DNA of 64,000 nucleotides from Choristoneura fumiferana (GCF_025370935.1 NC_133496.1:12622399-12686398), one strand, 5' to 3'; positions 23,223 to 34,264 are shown, counted from the first letter of the stretch. A program made the numbers and translations. Notes: generated from the sequence alone by a model not told the origin.

Positions 23223-24422
23223 GGCTCCGGCGTCTTACGTCAAAGTCGTAAAATGTCCAGGTGCCCAGGTCGTAGAAAGTCCAGGTAGTACAATGTCAAG
23301 ATCGTAAAATAACCAGATAGTAGAACGTCAAGGTCGTAAAATAACCAGGTAGTAGAATGTCAAGGTCGTAAAATAACCAAGTAGTAGAATGTCAAGGTCG
23401 TAAAATAACCAAGTAGTAGAATGTCAAGATCGTAACATAACCAAGTAGTAGAATGTCAAGATCGTAACATAACCAGGTAGTTAAATGCCTGGTTGTAAAT
23501 GACATTAATAGTACATAGTACGAAATTTTTTAACAATAAAGTAAACCAACTTTGTATACCGAAATTTATCTAAATCGGAACGAATAATGGGGAAGTTTTT
23601 TTGGATCGGCATGGCAATCATTCAATCAATTGCATGGCTGTGTGCGGTCCAGATTTAAAATTTTATTACTCCTACGCAAATTGGCCGGGTACCACGGGTA
23701 CGGGTACATGTGAAATTGAAAAAAAAAATTATTTTAACTCGCATCAACGTGTGGCACATAGTTCAACAGCTCTTTAAAAAAGATAATAAGGTTTCTCAAA
23801 AACTTTTTGATTAAGTGAAGATTTACGGAAATAATCGCTCCCAAAGTAGCAAAAATTGTGAGTCCCCCTCTATCTTGTAACCCGTTTGTCCAAAAAATAT
23901 GCAAAAATATGGAAAAGTAACGCTTAATAAATACATTCAACGAAAATTGGTTTCAACTTGGTTTTTGAGTTATTGCCGAAATACTGCGCTTCTCAACAAA
24001 AGGACGTAAGTGCCGTGAAGATACGCTCTTTTTCTGGTAATAGATTTTAAGACTGTAGTAAGTCTTTTAATTGTGTTATAATATAACGCACATAATATTA
24101 CTTGATTTTTTTTCGTAATGGCTACGGAACCCTATCTTGGGCGTGTCCGACACGCTCTTGGCCGGTTTTTAATACTTAAAAATTCCACGGTTAGGACCGT
24201 CCGAGACAGATATTAGTAAAGATTGGACATTTTACTACTTTGACATTTCGCGATTTGGACCGTCCGAGACATAGACATTAGTAAAGATTGACATTTTACT
24301 ACTTTGACATTTCGCGATTTGGACCGTCCGAGACTTGGACGATGTAAGACGTGGACCTCTTACGATGTGGACGCAATTTCGACACTGGACATTTTACGAC
24401 TTTGACGTAAGACGCCGGAGCC
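23223..24422. mobile_element. 1.2-kb foldback-type element with tandem-repeat arms
   Basis: The ends are inverted: GGCTCCGGCGTCTTACGTCA at 23223 and its complement ending at 24422, with pairing continuing into AAGTCGTAAAATGTCCAG. The left arm carries tandem ~32-bp units (TCGTAAAATAACCA(A/G)GTAGTAGAATGTCAAGG) to about 23500. The right arm has repeats of TTTACTACTTTGACATTTCGCGATTTGGACCGTCC. The middle has no clear protein and includes a GGGTTCCGT-family tail at 24117-24170. Confidence 0.75.
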
Positions 24423-25208
24423 GTATATTTGTATATAGTAGGTGTATTTTATGTTAGGATTATTTTATAGATTTGCTTATTATATTATTTAAAGTAATGT
24501 ATTGTAGCTTCACTAGGTATCTATTTTAATTTTTAAACTCACTTTTTGTCTGTCCCTGACTGAATGCTCCTCTCATCCACTCAAAGGTTGACTGGTAGAG
24601 ATTAAAGGGATAAGTTAGCCTTTGTACATATATTTCATTGTTTGTCATCTGTGTTTGTTTACTTATTTTGTACAATAAAGAGTTTACATACATACATACT
24701 TTTGCCGTCCGGTATATTCACTGGTGCAGCTTCAGTTTATATTTTATACGATACAGTTGGTATGAGAGTTTATTTTTACACGCTTTCATATTAACACATG
24801 AAAATAACAGAACACAAGATAATAAGATGTACAAAGGCGAACTTATCCCTTAAAGAGTCTCTTCCAGTTCATTTTTGAACGATTGACACGATATCAGACA
24901 CAAGAGTACATACTATACAACGAAAAGATAAAAGAACCGAAATTTTAAACTTGGTACTTGTGACTGTGTACACCGGCAAAAAAATATAATACTCACCCTT
25001 GCATAATAGAAATTAGACTAACATCTAACATTTCTGATGTCTAACAAAAAATAATAGATAAAAAAGTAAGTACTTACTAGTTATTTCGAATGGGGTATAC
25101 TCAGACATTTGAGAAAGTGTTGCCAAAATTACGTCACTCCTGAAAAGTGCAGCTTAAGATGCACTTTAAAGGCGTGCATTTTTGCACAAAATAGCGGTAA
25201 GTGAGGAG

Positions 25209-25585
25209 ATATGAGGGAGCTGCAAGATTATGAGAGTTAAAGAAAAAGTTCTACAGCAGACTAACTCAGCTGTACTATCTATATTATCTACGCATGCATT
25301 AATATATGAGGGAGCTGCAAGATTATGAGAGTTAAAGAAAAAGTTCTACAGCAGACTAACTCAGCTGTACTATCTATATTATCTACGCATGCATTAATAT
25401 ATGAGGGAGCTGCAAGATTATGAGAGTTAAAGAAAAAATCTACAGCAGACTAACTCAGCTGTACTATCTATATTATCTACGCATGCATTAATATATGAGG
25501 GAGCTGCAAGATTATGAGAGTTAAAGAAAAAGTTCTACAGTAGACAAACTCAGCTGTACTATCTATATTATCTACGCATGCATTA
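25209..25585. repeat. Four tandem ~95-bp units
   Basis: Units begin ATATGAGGGAGCTGCAAG at 25209, 25303, 25398 and 25493 and end TCTACGCATGCATTAAT. They are nearly identical (one small deletion, one TAGACAA variant), which suggests a recent expansion. Confidence 0.9.
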
Positions 25586-25624
25586 ATTAAACAAATGTAC
25601 TTAATACAATACAGTACAATAATA

Positions 25625-25800
25625 ACTCTTCGACGAGCTGTCGGTAGGCCTCCATCAAGATGGAGCGACGACTTGGTTAAGATCGCGGGATCGCGGTGGA
25701 TGCGGAAAGCACAAGACCGGTCTGAGTGGAGAGCCTTGGGGAGGCCTATGTCCAGCAGTGGACGTCTTTCGGCTTACATGATGATGATGATGATGAATAA
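25625..25800 (+). pseudogene. RTE-like LINE ORF2 C-terminus and 3' tail
   Basis: The frame reads VGRPPSRWSDDLVKIAGSRW then MRKAQDRSEWRALGRPMSSS, a C-terminal signature of RTE-type LINE proteins (GRPP-x-RW-x-DD ... AQDR-x-W). It runs into the (ATG)n 3' tail. All upstream catalytic parts are missing. Confidence 0.75.
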
Positions 25801-26117
25801 CTCTTCATTGTATACAGAAAAACCAGATGCATGGCGGTATTAGGTAGGTAGAGTCATTCACGATGACGCGTACCGTGGTTCTTATTACAATGTCATTAAT
25901 GTCTAATTTTGACAAAATCACGCTTCTTCGTGGATGGCACTGCACTAGGTATAAGCGATAGGCGGCCTTATAGCTTCAGAGCGATTGCATCTAGCCAACT
26001 TTTTACAACTGTAAGAAAGTAAGGATATGATTTCAGCAGGTGGTACTAAATATTTAAAACGAATATGCATGTAAACAATCAAACATACATTTTGTGTGTG
26101 CTACTCGTACATAACAT

Positions 26118-26365
26118 AAGCTAACCACCAAAAAGTTGCAAAACCCCCGACTTCGTCACTTCAAAGTTCAATATCTTAAAAACAGCTGAACCGATTTTGA
26201 TAAAACATGTCTAAGAACCGTCGCTAGAAAACCTGCTTTCAAATAAAAAAAATGACATTCAAATCGGTCCACCCTTTTAAGAGTTACGGTGCCACAGACA
26301 GACACACAGACATTCATAGCGGTCAAACTTATAACACCCCTCTTTTTGCGTCGGGGGTTAAAAAT
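26118..26365 (+). repeat. CCCCCGAC...GCGTCGGGGG family, copy 2
   Basis: It begins AACCCCCGACTTCGTCACTT and ends CTTTTTGCGTCGGGGGTTAAAAA. This is a near-complete uninterrupted copy, useful as a reference for the nested copy at 30950. Confidence 0.65.
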
Positions 26366-27096
26366 GGTCTGTACAACTTCAAAAAATCATTTACCTACCT
26401 ATAGAAAGCTACCCAAAACTACCCAAAAAAACAACAAAAAAACGGTAAACAGCAATTAAATTACAGCTATCTACATGCAACTATCCTAAACTTAAAATAC
26501 ATTTAAAAAAACCAAAATAAATGAAAAACAGCCCCCTTAGGCAAAGTTCGATTCGATTTGTAGCATTCGAACATGGCGGATGTAGACAATATCTAATTTT
26601 GCTATTTCTGTTTCTTTGGCTAGTTGAAGTATAATTTTGATAGTGTTTTATGCGGCGATTAACCTTAACAGTGAACAGTGATCACAAAATTCTATATTGC
26701 TCTCGAGTCTGACATTTTTTAATGCGCAAGTTGTGTCCACGTGGTTTCTGGAATTTTACTATCAAGTTGCAGAAACTACAACCACCGTACAACGTCCCTC
26801 TCAAAGAGAGTTTACTTTGACACTGGCGAAATTGTCCTATTAATTAGGACAGAAAAGCCATATTTTAAAAGAGAAGAAGAAGAAGAAGAAGTAGGCAAAG
26901 TTCCGAAGATACTGGCAGCGTTTCCTCTCTGAACTGCTAAGCTAATTCTTTGTCCGAGGAAGCTGCCAGCTCTTCGGTCTTCTGCAACGTCTATAACCTT
27001 TTTCTTATTTCCATAGAAAGCTATTCAATTCTAAGGTAATAGACGATCGATATTCTCAACACTTGCCATTCGATTGTAGATCAACATAGGCTTCTT
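26366..27096. other. No recognised gene; short open frame at 26741-26932
   Basis: A 63-codon + strand frame includes a Glu run from a (GAA)n tract and no known motif. CGAACATGGCGGATG at 26567 resembles a start context but stops after seven codons. I make no gene call. Confidence 0.3.
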
Positions 27097-27228
27097 GGGG
27101 GCTACTATGAAATACGAAAATCGAAGTTTGTATCGTACCGTCCCTCTCACTCCCGTATTAAATAAGATTAGCTTCAGTGGGACGGCAAAATACGAAGTTC
27201 GCATTTTGCACTTCGTAGCATTGGGCCT
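27097..27228. mobile_element. GGGCTACT(A/G) MITE, copy 2
   Basis: Arms GGGGGCTACTATGAAATACG and GCACTTCGTAGCATTGGGCC surround the shared CCGTCCCTCTCACTCCCGTA. It lies directly next to the next MITE. Confidence 0.65.
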
Positions 27229-27237
27229 TATCCCGGC

Positions 27238-27661
27238 AATGAGGGCTATCGTTTTTTGTCTCACTAGATGGCGCACTGTTGCGTGAGGTTTTTAAGTATG
27301 GCTTTCAGAGTCTGTTATTACGGGCGTGTAAACAAAGTTTAGATTAAAATAATATTTAATACACCTTAAAACCGTACCATAAAAATATCGAGCATGCCAG
27401 TGTTGCATAGTCCCCGTTTTGTTTGGAAAAAAGGGAGGACAAAGGTTTCCGAAAGACAAAACTGTCTCAAAACACAGACATTCATTGCCCGGAACACATA
27501 TTTGCCATAATTAATTTCAGATATTGCAAAATATTCACAAAATTATTCTAATTATAAATAAACCCGCGTAGCTCACCCAAAAACTATGAGATTTGACATT
27601 TCGGAGACCTCACGCTACACTAGCGCCTCTAGTGGCGAATTCAAACGCGATAGCCCTCATT
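27238..27661 (+). mobile_element. Complete AATGAGGGCTATCG MITE
   Basis: The 424-bp element starts AATGAGGGCTATCG and ends CGATAGCCCTCATT, with subterminal inverted GCGTGAGGT/ACCTCACGC blocks. It is the template for the split copy at 730/6475. Confidence 0.8.
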
Positions 27662-28015
27662 ACTACCAAAGCTTACTGAACGCCGTTCTGTATGTCTGTC
27701 TCTATTGTAACAAATCTCCAAGAGCACATGCATATTCGGATATGTAAATTTCCGTGCACCGACTTAGCTCGTAGTCAGCGCAACCGAAGTTCTTTATCTC
27801 TTTTAAGTAATATATGCGTTTCGGAGGAAATTTGCTAGGGAGCTTAATGCGACAGGGTATTAAGATGAAAATAATATAATTGCTATGCCTTTACTAACTT
27901 GTGTGTAACTATAACCTAAATATACATTTTAATATCTTCATCGCAATGTTTAAATACGTAGCATGGTAAACAGAAGTTGCTCTTATGATGAACTCTGGAT
28001 GAGTTCGAAACACGT

Positions 28016-28300
28016 CAGCGTAGTGTGGTGGTACGTGGCTGCGTTTCCACCAGAGTTGTGTGAGGATGAGGATGCATTGCGAGGTATATGTTTGTCTTGT
28101 CATGTCATGAACCAATAGAAACGCTTTATTTATCTATCCTCGCATAGCGCAGCTTTAGTGGAAACAGATGAGCGGAGCGAAGACAAGTAAATGAAGCGTT
28201 TCTATTGGTTCATCTCCACGGCAAACACATCCCTCGCAACGCATCACCGCAAGTCTTTTGTAGAAACGCAGTGTAACGCACATTTGTTGCATAGCGATCC
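28016..28300. mobile_element. TTTCCACCAGAG MITE inside another dispersed repeat
   Basis: The outer CGTCAGCGTAGTGTGGTGG and ACGCACATTTGTTGCATAGC match a continuous stretch near 40771-40866. Between them lie GCGTTTCCACCAGAG and TTTTGTAGAAACGCAG arms with inverted AACCAATAGAAACGC blocks. Relatives are at 50430 and 60132. Confidence 0.6.
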
Positions 28301-28619
28301 CTTCAAATAGCGAACCTACTGTGTTAAAAATAAAGTTGTGTTAAATACTTGGGATGTATACATATCATTTAATAATATTGTAAATCTGTTTAAAAAAAAA
28401 TACCTCATTGAGTTTCTTACCGGATTCTTCTCAGCAGAGCTTTTTTGACATTCATAAGTGCTTGTTATAGCCTAAATTGAATAAAGATATTTTGACTTTG
28501 ATTTTGACCTTGAAACGTAGTTATCGTAAAATTGCAAGTGAGCAAAAAGTTTATTACTATAATGCATTACATTACAGGCGAAATTCATTGCATCATCATC
28601 TACAATGCAATCAAACTAA

Positions 28620-28735
28620 CTACGAATACCTATCACAAAAATAACGTACAAATACAAATACAAATATTCTTTATTGCACACCATAAAGCAGTAAAAATAC
28701 TTATAATATAAACACTTAATGCAAACGGCTAAAAC
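28620..28735 (-). repeat. LINE-like 3' end
   Basis: TACAAATACAAATACAAATA followed by TTCTTTATTGCACACCATAA is the complement of a typical short-tandem LINE tail ending TGTGCAATAAAGAA. Confidence 0.45.
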
Positions 28736-28736
28736 G

Positions 28737-28990
28737 ATCGCTAGTCCATAAACCCTGAAGTCGGTTCGCAGTGCGCGACGCGTTGACTGAGCCGCGACGA
28801 ACGGTAACGCGCGCGTTAACGTAACACACACGGTCGCTCAGGATGTTACCTATCATAAATATGTATAACGTAACGCAATAGTCCAAAATGGCCGCTAGTC
28901 CATAAACTCCGACGAGTCGGTTCGCGGTGCGCGACGCGTTAAGAGCCGCGACGCACGCTAACGCGCGCGTTAACGTTACACACACCGCCG
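28737..28990. repeat. Two direct copies of a ~100-bp CpG-rich unit
   Basis: Copies at 28737-28833 and 28883-28987 share GCTAGTCCATAAA, GTCGGTTCGC(A/G)GTGCGCGACG and GCGCGCGTTAACGT. The similar minus-strand frames starting MCVTLTRAL are duplicates of this repeat, not genes. Confidence 0.75.
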
Positions 28991-29009
28991 ATGAGTTATA
29001 CAGGCTGGT

Positions 29010-29905
29010 TCACTAATATTTCGCAACTAACGTTTGGCAACCTGATTTATTTCGCAACTGTTTAATATTTCTGAAACTGTAAATATTTCAGGATTTTTTA
29101 TAAAATTAACCTAACTTAACCTTAAAAGTTTTTTCTATAATGGCCCTGAAATAAATCCTGAAATAGTTACAGTTTTACAGCCTTATTCATAAAGTTAGAG
29201 CCTCCTTGAAGGCTCCTTGAGGCCCGATGCTAAAAAACATGATTCATAAACGTCTGTTAGCGCTAATCAGTCGATCAAGGCTCTGCTTAAGTTAGCGGAC
29301 CGTAGACCCTCCTTTATCTCCCTGCTAAGTCACAAAATGGCCGCCACAAGTTTGAACAGCTGACTTTGACAAGAGCAAAAAACCATACCGAAGATATTTT
29401 AGTGAAGGGTGAAGTTACGCAAAGATTAAAAAAAAACCAGGAAAAAATATTTTCAGGAATTTGTATTTAAAATCCTCTAAATTAGCAGCAATAATTAACA
29501 AAAGTATGAAAAAAAATAGGATGATTAACACAATTATGGCTTTTGCACAACATAAACATGCGGATCGGAAATGGCGGGAAAACAAACTTCTCGCTTTTAT
29601 TTTTTTTCCTGCTAATTTACTGTCACTGCTGTCAACTTTTTTTTTTTAATTATCGATTAGGCCATTTTTTTGTCTTTGATTTGTCAAGGTGGCCAACATA
29701 ACGAGTCTAATCAGTCTATCAGCGGCTCAACAACTAGCGACTGCTAGCAAGCGTTTATGAATCATACTTCTTGACAACCGTCTAACAAGCTTAATCAGTT
29801 CTGCTAAGTAACAGACCGATCAACCTCAATTAAGGATTTTATGAATAAGGGGGTTAGAGTTTGCGAAATGAATCAGGTTGCCAAACGTCAGTTGCGAAAT
29901 GAACG
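29010..29905. mobile_element. MITE (GTTCA...TTTCGCAACT ends) containing a second element
   Basis: The left arm ACGTTTGGCAACCTGATTTA and right arm ATCAGGTTGCCAAACGTCAG are inverted, with TTTCGCAAC/GTTGCGAAA on both sides. Confidence 0.7.
29178..29853. mobile_element. Inner element with CCTTATTCATAAA ends
   Basis: CCTTATTCATAAAGTTAGAG at the left is matched by TTTATGAATAAGGGGGTTAG at the right, with further inverted blocks (ATTCATAAACG/CGTTTATGAAT). It lies inside the outer MITE and has no recognised protein. Confidence 0.65.
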
Positions 29906-30304
29906 GATACATACAGGGTGACTCTGACGTTAAATACTTTAAAAGCAAGGTTCGATTCTATTCGCATAACTGATCTACTTTTGTTCTGCAACTTTTCAAA
30001 AACATGAGCTCTCATAGAGAAATAAACCCGGACGAATTTCGTCTAAATCAGTTCAGTGGTTTAGACATGTTGAGGTAACAAACAAACAAATGAACTTACA
30101 AGCTTATGCATTTATAACCTCCTAACGCCCAAGTCAAATTTTTGATATATGAACATCAAGCTTTATGTCATTTAGATCATATAGTTTGAAGTTCAAATCA
30201 CAATAAGTCCTTTATAAAGGACTGGGTGTTAGGAGGATAATATAAGTGGGATGGGATATAAGTTTCTTGTTAAAAAAATCATTTTTTATTTAAAAATTTT
30301 TGCT

Positions 30305-30480
30305 GACTGTTTTTGTTGACTGTACTTGCTTTGTCATCCAAACTACATTTCCGTACCAAATTTAAAGACGATGCCATTAACCGTTGAGGAGTTCCATCCT
30401 GCAGAGTCGATCCTGGCTGGAGCATCAGGATATTTATACCAGATTATTGTATTGTCACCATTTACATAAATACCCCCAAA
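30305..30480 (+). repeat. Dispersed repeat, second copy of the 20820 family
   Basis: CTTTGTCATCCAAACTACAT, ATCCTGGCTGGAGCATCAGG and TTGTCACCATTTACATAAA align with the copy at 20820. Confidence 0.5.
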
Positions 30481-30482
30481 TC

Positions 30483-30600
30483 CCTCAACGAATGCGCAAG
30501 ACAGGCCTCAGCAAGGAATAAATGGCGCACGGTAGTGAAGCGCTACCGAGAGTCTTGCGTGACCACGACTGCTCTGCCAAGAGTAAGCGACTGAGATGAA
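30483..30600 (+). pseudogene. Possible LINE ORF2 C-terminal scrap
   Basis: One frame reads LNECARQASARNKWRTVVKR and stops soon after. The R-Q-A-x-x-R-x-x-W-R pattern resembles the AQDR-x-W end of RTE-like proteins. The evidence is weak. Confidence 0.25.
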
Positions 30601-30954
30601 GAGACATAAGTATGCCAAATTTCAAATAAATCCGACCACTGGAAGTGGGTCTAATTCAGCTTTCAAGATTTGACCCGCACGTAGGTATAATACAGACATA
30701 CGTAATACATACCTATAATTGCAAGTAAAATAAAAGCTTGTAAAAAGATGGTCTGCGTTTTCTATAACCTAGCCAACAAGAAGTTAGAAAACTAACTTAT
30801 TTGCTGTTCTAGACGTCCAACTATCTACATATTAAATTTCATCCTAATCCGTCCAGTCGTTTTAGTGTGCAGAAGTAACAAACACACGAACGTACGCACG
30901 CGCATACCAACAAACTTTTGCATTTAGGTATAATATTAGTAGGCACTAACCTAA

Positions 30955-31285
30955 CCTAACCAACAAAAACTCGGAAAACCCCCGACTTTGTTACTTTAAA
31001 GTTCAATATCTCAAAAACTAAGCACTATCGCTAAAAACCAGAGGCCGTCTTGCCTAACGTTTCTGATGCTTACGATCGCAATTAAGTGACAGTTTTTGTA
31101 TGCGAAATCTGTCATTTGATTGCGATCGCGAGCAACAGAAACGTTAGGCAATACGGCCTCTGATTTCAAATAAAATAAACCGCATTCAAATCGGTCCACC
31201 CGTTAAAGAGCTACGGCGCCACAGACAGACAAAGACACATAGCGGTCAAACTTAATAACAACCCTCCTTTTGCGTCGGGGGCTAA
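30955..31285 (+). repeat. CCCCCGAC...GCGTCGGGGG family, copy 3, interrupted
   Basis: It runs from AACCCCCGACTTTGTTACTT to TTTTGCGTCGGGGGCTAAAAA. A 127-bp palindromic element sits inside, after CTAAAAACCA. Confidence 0.7.
31037..31164. mobile_element. Palindromic MITE nested in copy 3
   Basis: CAGAGGCCGTCTTGCCTAAC is matched inversely by GTTAGGCAATACGGCCTCTG, with CGATCGCAAT/ATTGCGATCG in the middle. The host copy lacks this block at 26118. Confidence 0.75.
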
Positions 31286-31831
31286 AAACAGCATCAAATA
31301 AAGCTTAAGCCTGTATACATCGTTGTTGGCGTAAAATCCAGCGGTGTGCAAATCACCCTGTTTGATTTTCTTTTCAACGGTGGGTGTGGCAAAAAGAGTG
31401 GCAATTTCACACCACGCTGCGTGTCTAAATTTGTCCTCGGGGGGTCCCTGCGTCTCACGAAATTAACGAAAATGTGCGTTCGGATGAATTCAAGTCTATG
31501 AAAGTTTGTTTTTTCAAGGAAAATTGGGTAAGGGTGTGCGGAGGTTCGGGTTGCAGCGAAATGATAAGATTGCTGTATGTCGGTAGTTTTTAAAAGCTTT
31601 TATTTAACTTGCCCTGTGTTGTTGTTTGGTATAATTTTTAACTGACTTCAAAAAAGGAGGTTATCAATTCGGTTGTATGTTTTTTGCTAGTTCATTTTGA
31701 CCTACTTAAAGTGGTCGGATTCACTTGAAATTTGGTATACATTACCAAACCATTACATTTTGGATGACAATGCAAGTACAGTCAGAAAAAGTACAGTTAG
31801 CATATTATTTTATACACGTACAAGGTAGGTA

Positions 31832-31930
31832 TCCCAATCCGAACTGGGCAACTACGATCCAAGCCCTCTCATTTAGAGAGGAGGTCTGTGCCTTGCAATA
31901 GGACGTTTAAAGACCGAGATGTGGATGTGA
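31832..31930 (+). repeat. SINE-A tail fragment
   Basis: CCCAATCCGAACTGGGC, CAAGCCCTCTCATTTAGAGA and AATAGGACGTTTAAAGACC are degenerate SINE-A blocks. Confidence 0.5.
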
Positions 31931-32099
31931 CAAGGTAATAAATGGAGCCGGAATATTTTAACCAGCGATTGGGTAAGTTGAATTGAACAACCTTTCAAAA
32001 CCTTCTTTTGTGGTTTGCAAATTCTTCACTTCGTTAGGTCTATTTTCAAAGTGTAGTTTTGTGAAAAATGGTTGAAAATATTCTGGTCTTATTTTGTGT

Positions 32100-32410
32100 T
32101 ACTATTTTTTTATCCTGGCAAACGAGCAGGCGGGTCACCTTATGGTAAGTGATCACCACCGCCCATGGACACCTACAGCATTATTCGAAAATAATAATGT
32201 TTATTGACAAAAAGTTACATTGTTAATAGTTATAACATGAGATGTAGGGTGATTAGTCTAAATATATACGACACCCTGGTGTCTAAACTAGGCTGAGCCT
32301 GTGTCTTAGACACCAGTTTCTTCCTATGACATTACTAATTGGCGATTGCGATTATTAACTAAACACAGCATTATTAGGACTGCGGTTGCGTTGCCGGCCT
32401 TAAAACCTAT
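32100..32410 (-). mobile_element. Poly(A)-SINE fragment with a nested retroposon
   Basis: SINE sequence (TGGCAAACGAGCAGGCGGG, TCACCACCGCCCATGGACAC) is interrupted at 32186-32364 and resumes with ATTAGGACTGCGGTTGCGTT. Confidence 0.6.
32186..32364 (-). mobile_element. Nested LINE-tail insert with 11-bp target duplication
   Basis: ACAGCATTATT occurs at 32175-32185 and again at 32365-32375. The 179-bp insert begins with a (AATAATAATG)-type complement tail and TTTATTGACAAAAAGTTACA, as in LINE 3' ends. Confidence 0.7.
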
Positions 32411-32565
32411 ATGCCTATACGTAACGGAGACGCTTCGCGCTTGTTCGGTCAATTACAATAGTTTAAGATTCCGTTTTTTTTAATTAGTCAAGATATTTTC
32501 ATATATTACATAATAATTATGATTAGCGAGCGAAAATTATGCGGACGATTAATCTGTAATATAAT

Positions 32566-32660
32566 ATGTGCGGAAAGCACAAGACCGGTCTGAGTGGAGA
32601 GCCTTGGGGGGAGGCCTATGTCCAGCAGTGGACGTCTTTCGGCTGACATGATGATGATGA
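32566..32660 (+). mobile_element. RTE-like 3' tail
   Basis: GCACAAGACCGGTCTGAGTGG, GGCCTATGTCCAGCAGTGGA and CATGATGATGATGA are nearly identical to the end at 58590-58660. Confidence 0.65.
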
Positions 32661-33159
32661 TAATATCGGCTCTCGATGAATATCCATAAACGTACAGTTG
32701 AACAAACTGATTCATTTACCAGGGCGGAACTACAAAGGTTGCGCTGTGGTACATGACAACCACACAACGTGCAGCCAAACCAAAGCCAAACCAATAGAAC
32801 CAACTTGAAACTAGTTGAAACTTAAAATTCAGCAGAATAAAGGGATTTTTCTTTCTAAGCTAAATAGCTTATGTTTTATCCATGCTCTACTACTCTTTTA
32901 TTAGCAATTCAGGAGTTTTTGACATTATAAAGAGCAGAAAGTACCCAAAAGTGGGTTCAATCGACCTCCAGAAAGTGTATCAAAGAGATGAATGTTCTAA
33001 TCTCTCGGCACCTCTCGGGTAGAAACATAGAGCAGATGCGAGAACAGCCAATCCACTACGAGTTTTAGCTGTAACAGCTTTCAATGCTCTGAAGGTCCAT
33101 TATAATAACACTTAAACACCATTCTGCAGCGCATCAGGCATGTTTGCGGAAGAGAATCA

Positions 33160-33300
33160 TCATCATCACCCCAGCCTATATCTCAGAATGAGAGGGTTTG
33201 GGCCGTAGTTCCCACGCGGGCCCAGTGCGGATTGGGAACTTCACACACACCGTTGAATTATTTACAGGTGTGTGCATGCATGTTGAATTATTCACAGGTT
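33160..33300 (-). repeat. SINE-A fragment
   Basis: CATCATCATCACCCCAGCCTATA, CACGCGGGCCCAGTGCGGAT and GAACTTCACACACACCGTTG belong to the SINE-A body. The region after 33270 contains a short duplication (GTTGAATTATTTACAGGT). Confidence 0.6.
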
Positions 33301-33433
33301 TACTTACAAAAAGAAAAAAAAATGTTAGTGAGTTAGATTGTCAGTATATTAAGTAACACCTTGTATTTCTATATATTAGGTAGGTACGTATGTTTATTCG
33401 TTGCTCAGTACCCTCACCACAAGTTCTGTTTAG

Positions 33434-33682
33434 CTTAGATCTAGTTCAATTGGTGTTAAATCCTGTTTATTTAGCTCTGTAAATAAGGCTGTTGCAAATT
33501 TTGAGACGCATCGCTTGGAACACCTGGATGCCAAGCGTCTTACTATAAAGACCCGCCCGAGACCTTCCTACACTTACACGTATAATGATAGTGGTCAATT
33601 ACATTGCGCGCCCTGTAATAGGACCTTTAAGACTAAGTTTGGCTTTGCCAGCCATATTCGGGCACATAATAGACAATTCTAA
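33434..33682 (+). pseudogene. C2H2 zinc-finger C-terminal fragment, probably from a LINE ORF2
   Basis: The frame is open for 82 codons to TAA. It contains LEHLDAKRLTIKTRPRPSYT and then LHCAPCNRTFKTKFGFASHI, which gives a C-x2-C-x12-H-x3-H finger followed by a short basic end. A single finger with this spacing at the extreme C-terminus, followed by a (CAT)n-type tail at 33713, is usual in several LINE families. There is no start or splice evidence for a host gene. Confidence 0.5.
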
Positions 33683-33729
33683 GGGTTCGCCTTTGTCGGA
33701 CACGACATGGAGGACATCATCATCATATT

Positions 33730-34030
33730 TATATATCAATATCACATTTAACTGAATCGCGCAGCGTTTTTTCGCAGTGCCTTCACTGTTATAAGCTGTA
33801 CTAAGGGTACACCTTTAAGATTTATAAGTATCTTAAGTGTTCTGTTGACGACAAATGGCGGAGTAAGGCAGTGTTTTACGGTCGACCACTCCGATGGCTT
33901 GTTGGCAGTTTTTTATGGCTCTATTTGTCGCTAATGGTGACCGTGAATTTCTAATAAAGGCTTAGAATCCGTGCTTAGAATAAAGAATGAACCAGAAACT
34001 GTGTCATCATCATAATAATATATCAACTCA
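33730..34030. other. No recognisable gene or repeat
   Basis: The stretch has ordinary composition, and no frame or inverted repeat that I can support. Confidence 0.4.
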
Positions 34031-34264
34031 GATAATTCCAGGAGTGCAAGGCCGGGTTTGAACCCGAATTACTCTGCTGTAGAGGCCATATGTCAAACCT
34101 AGGCCACCGCAACTAAAGCGGGGAATATACATGCATGTAGCTCGCGCATTTTCATTCAAGTAGCTTGCTTACTTGTGTCTTATTTGTATAAAGATTGACG
34201 CACGCGCGCCAGCTACTTGTACGAAAATGTGCGGGCTGTAGCTACCTATAGGTATGTGTAATTC

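Noticed and set aside
26741..26932. 63-codon frame with a Glu run
   Set aside because: The Glu run is a (GAA)n microsatellite. There is no homologous motif, and the upstream ATG context stops early.
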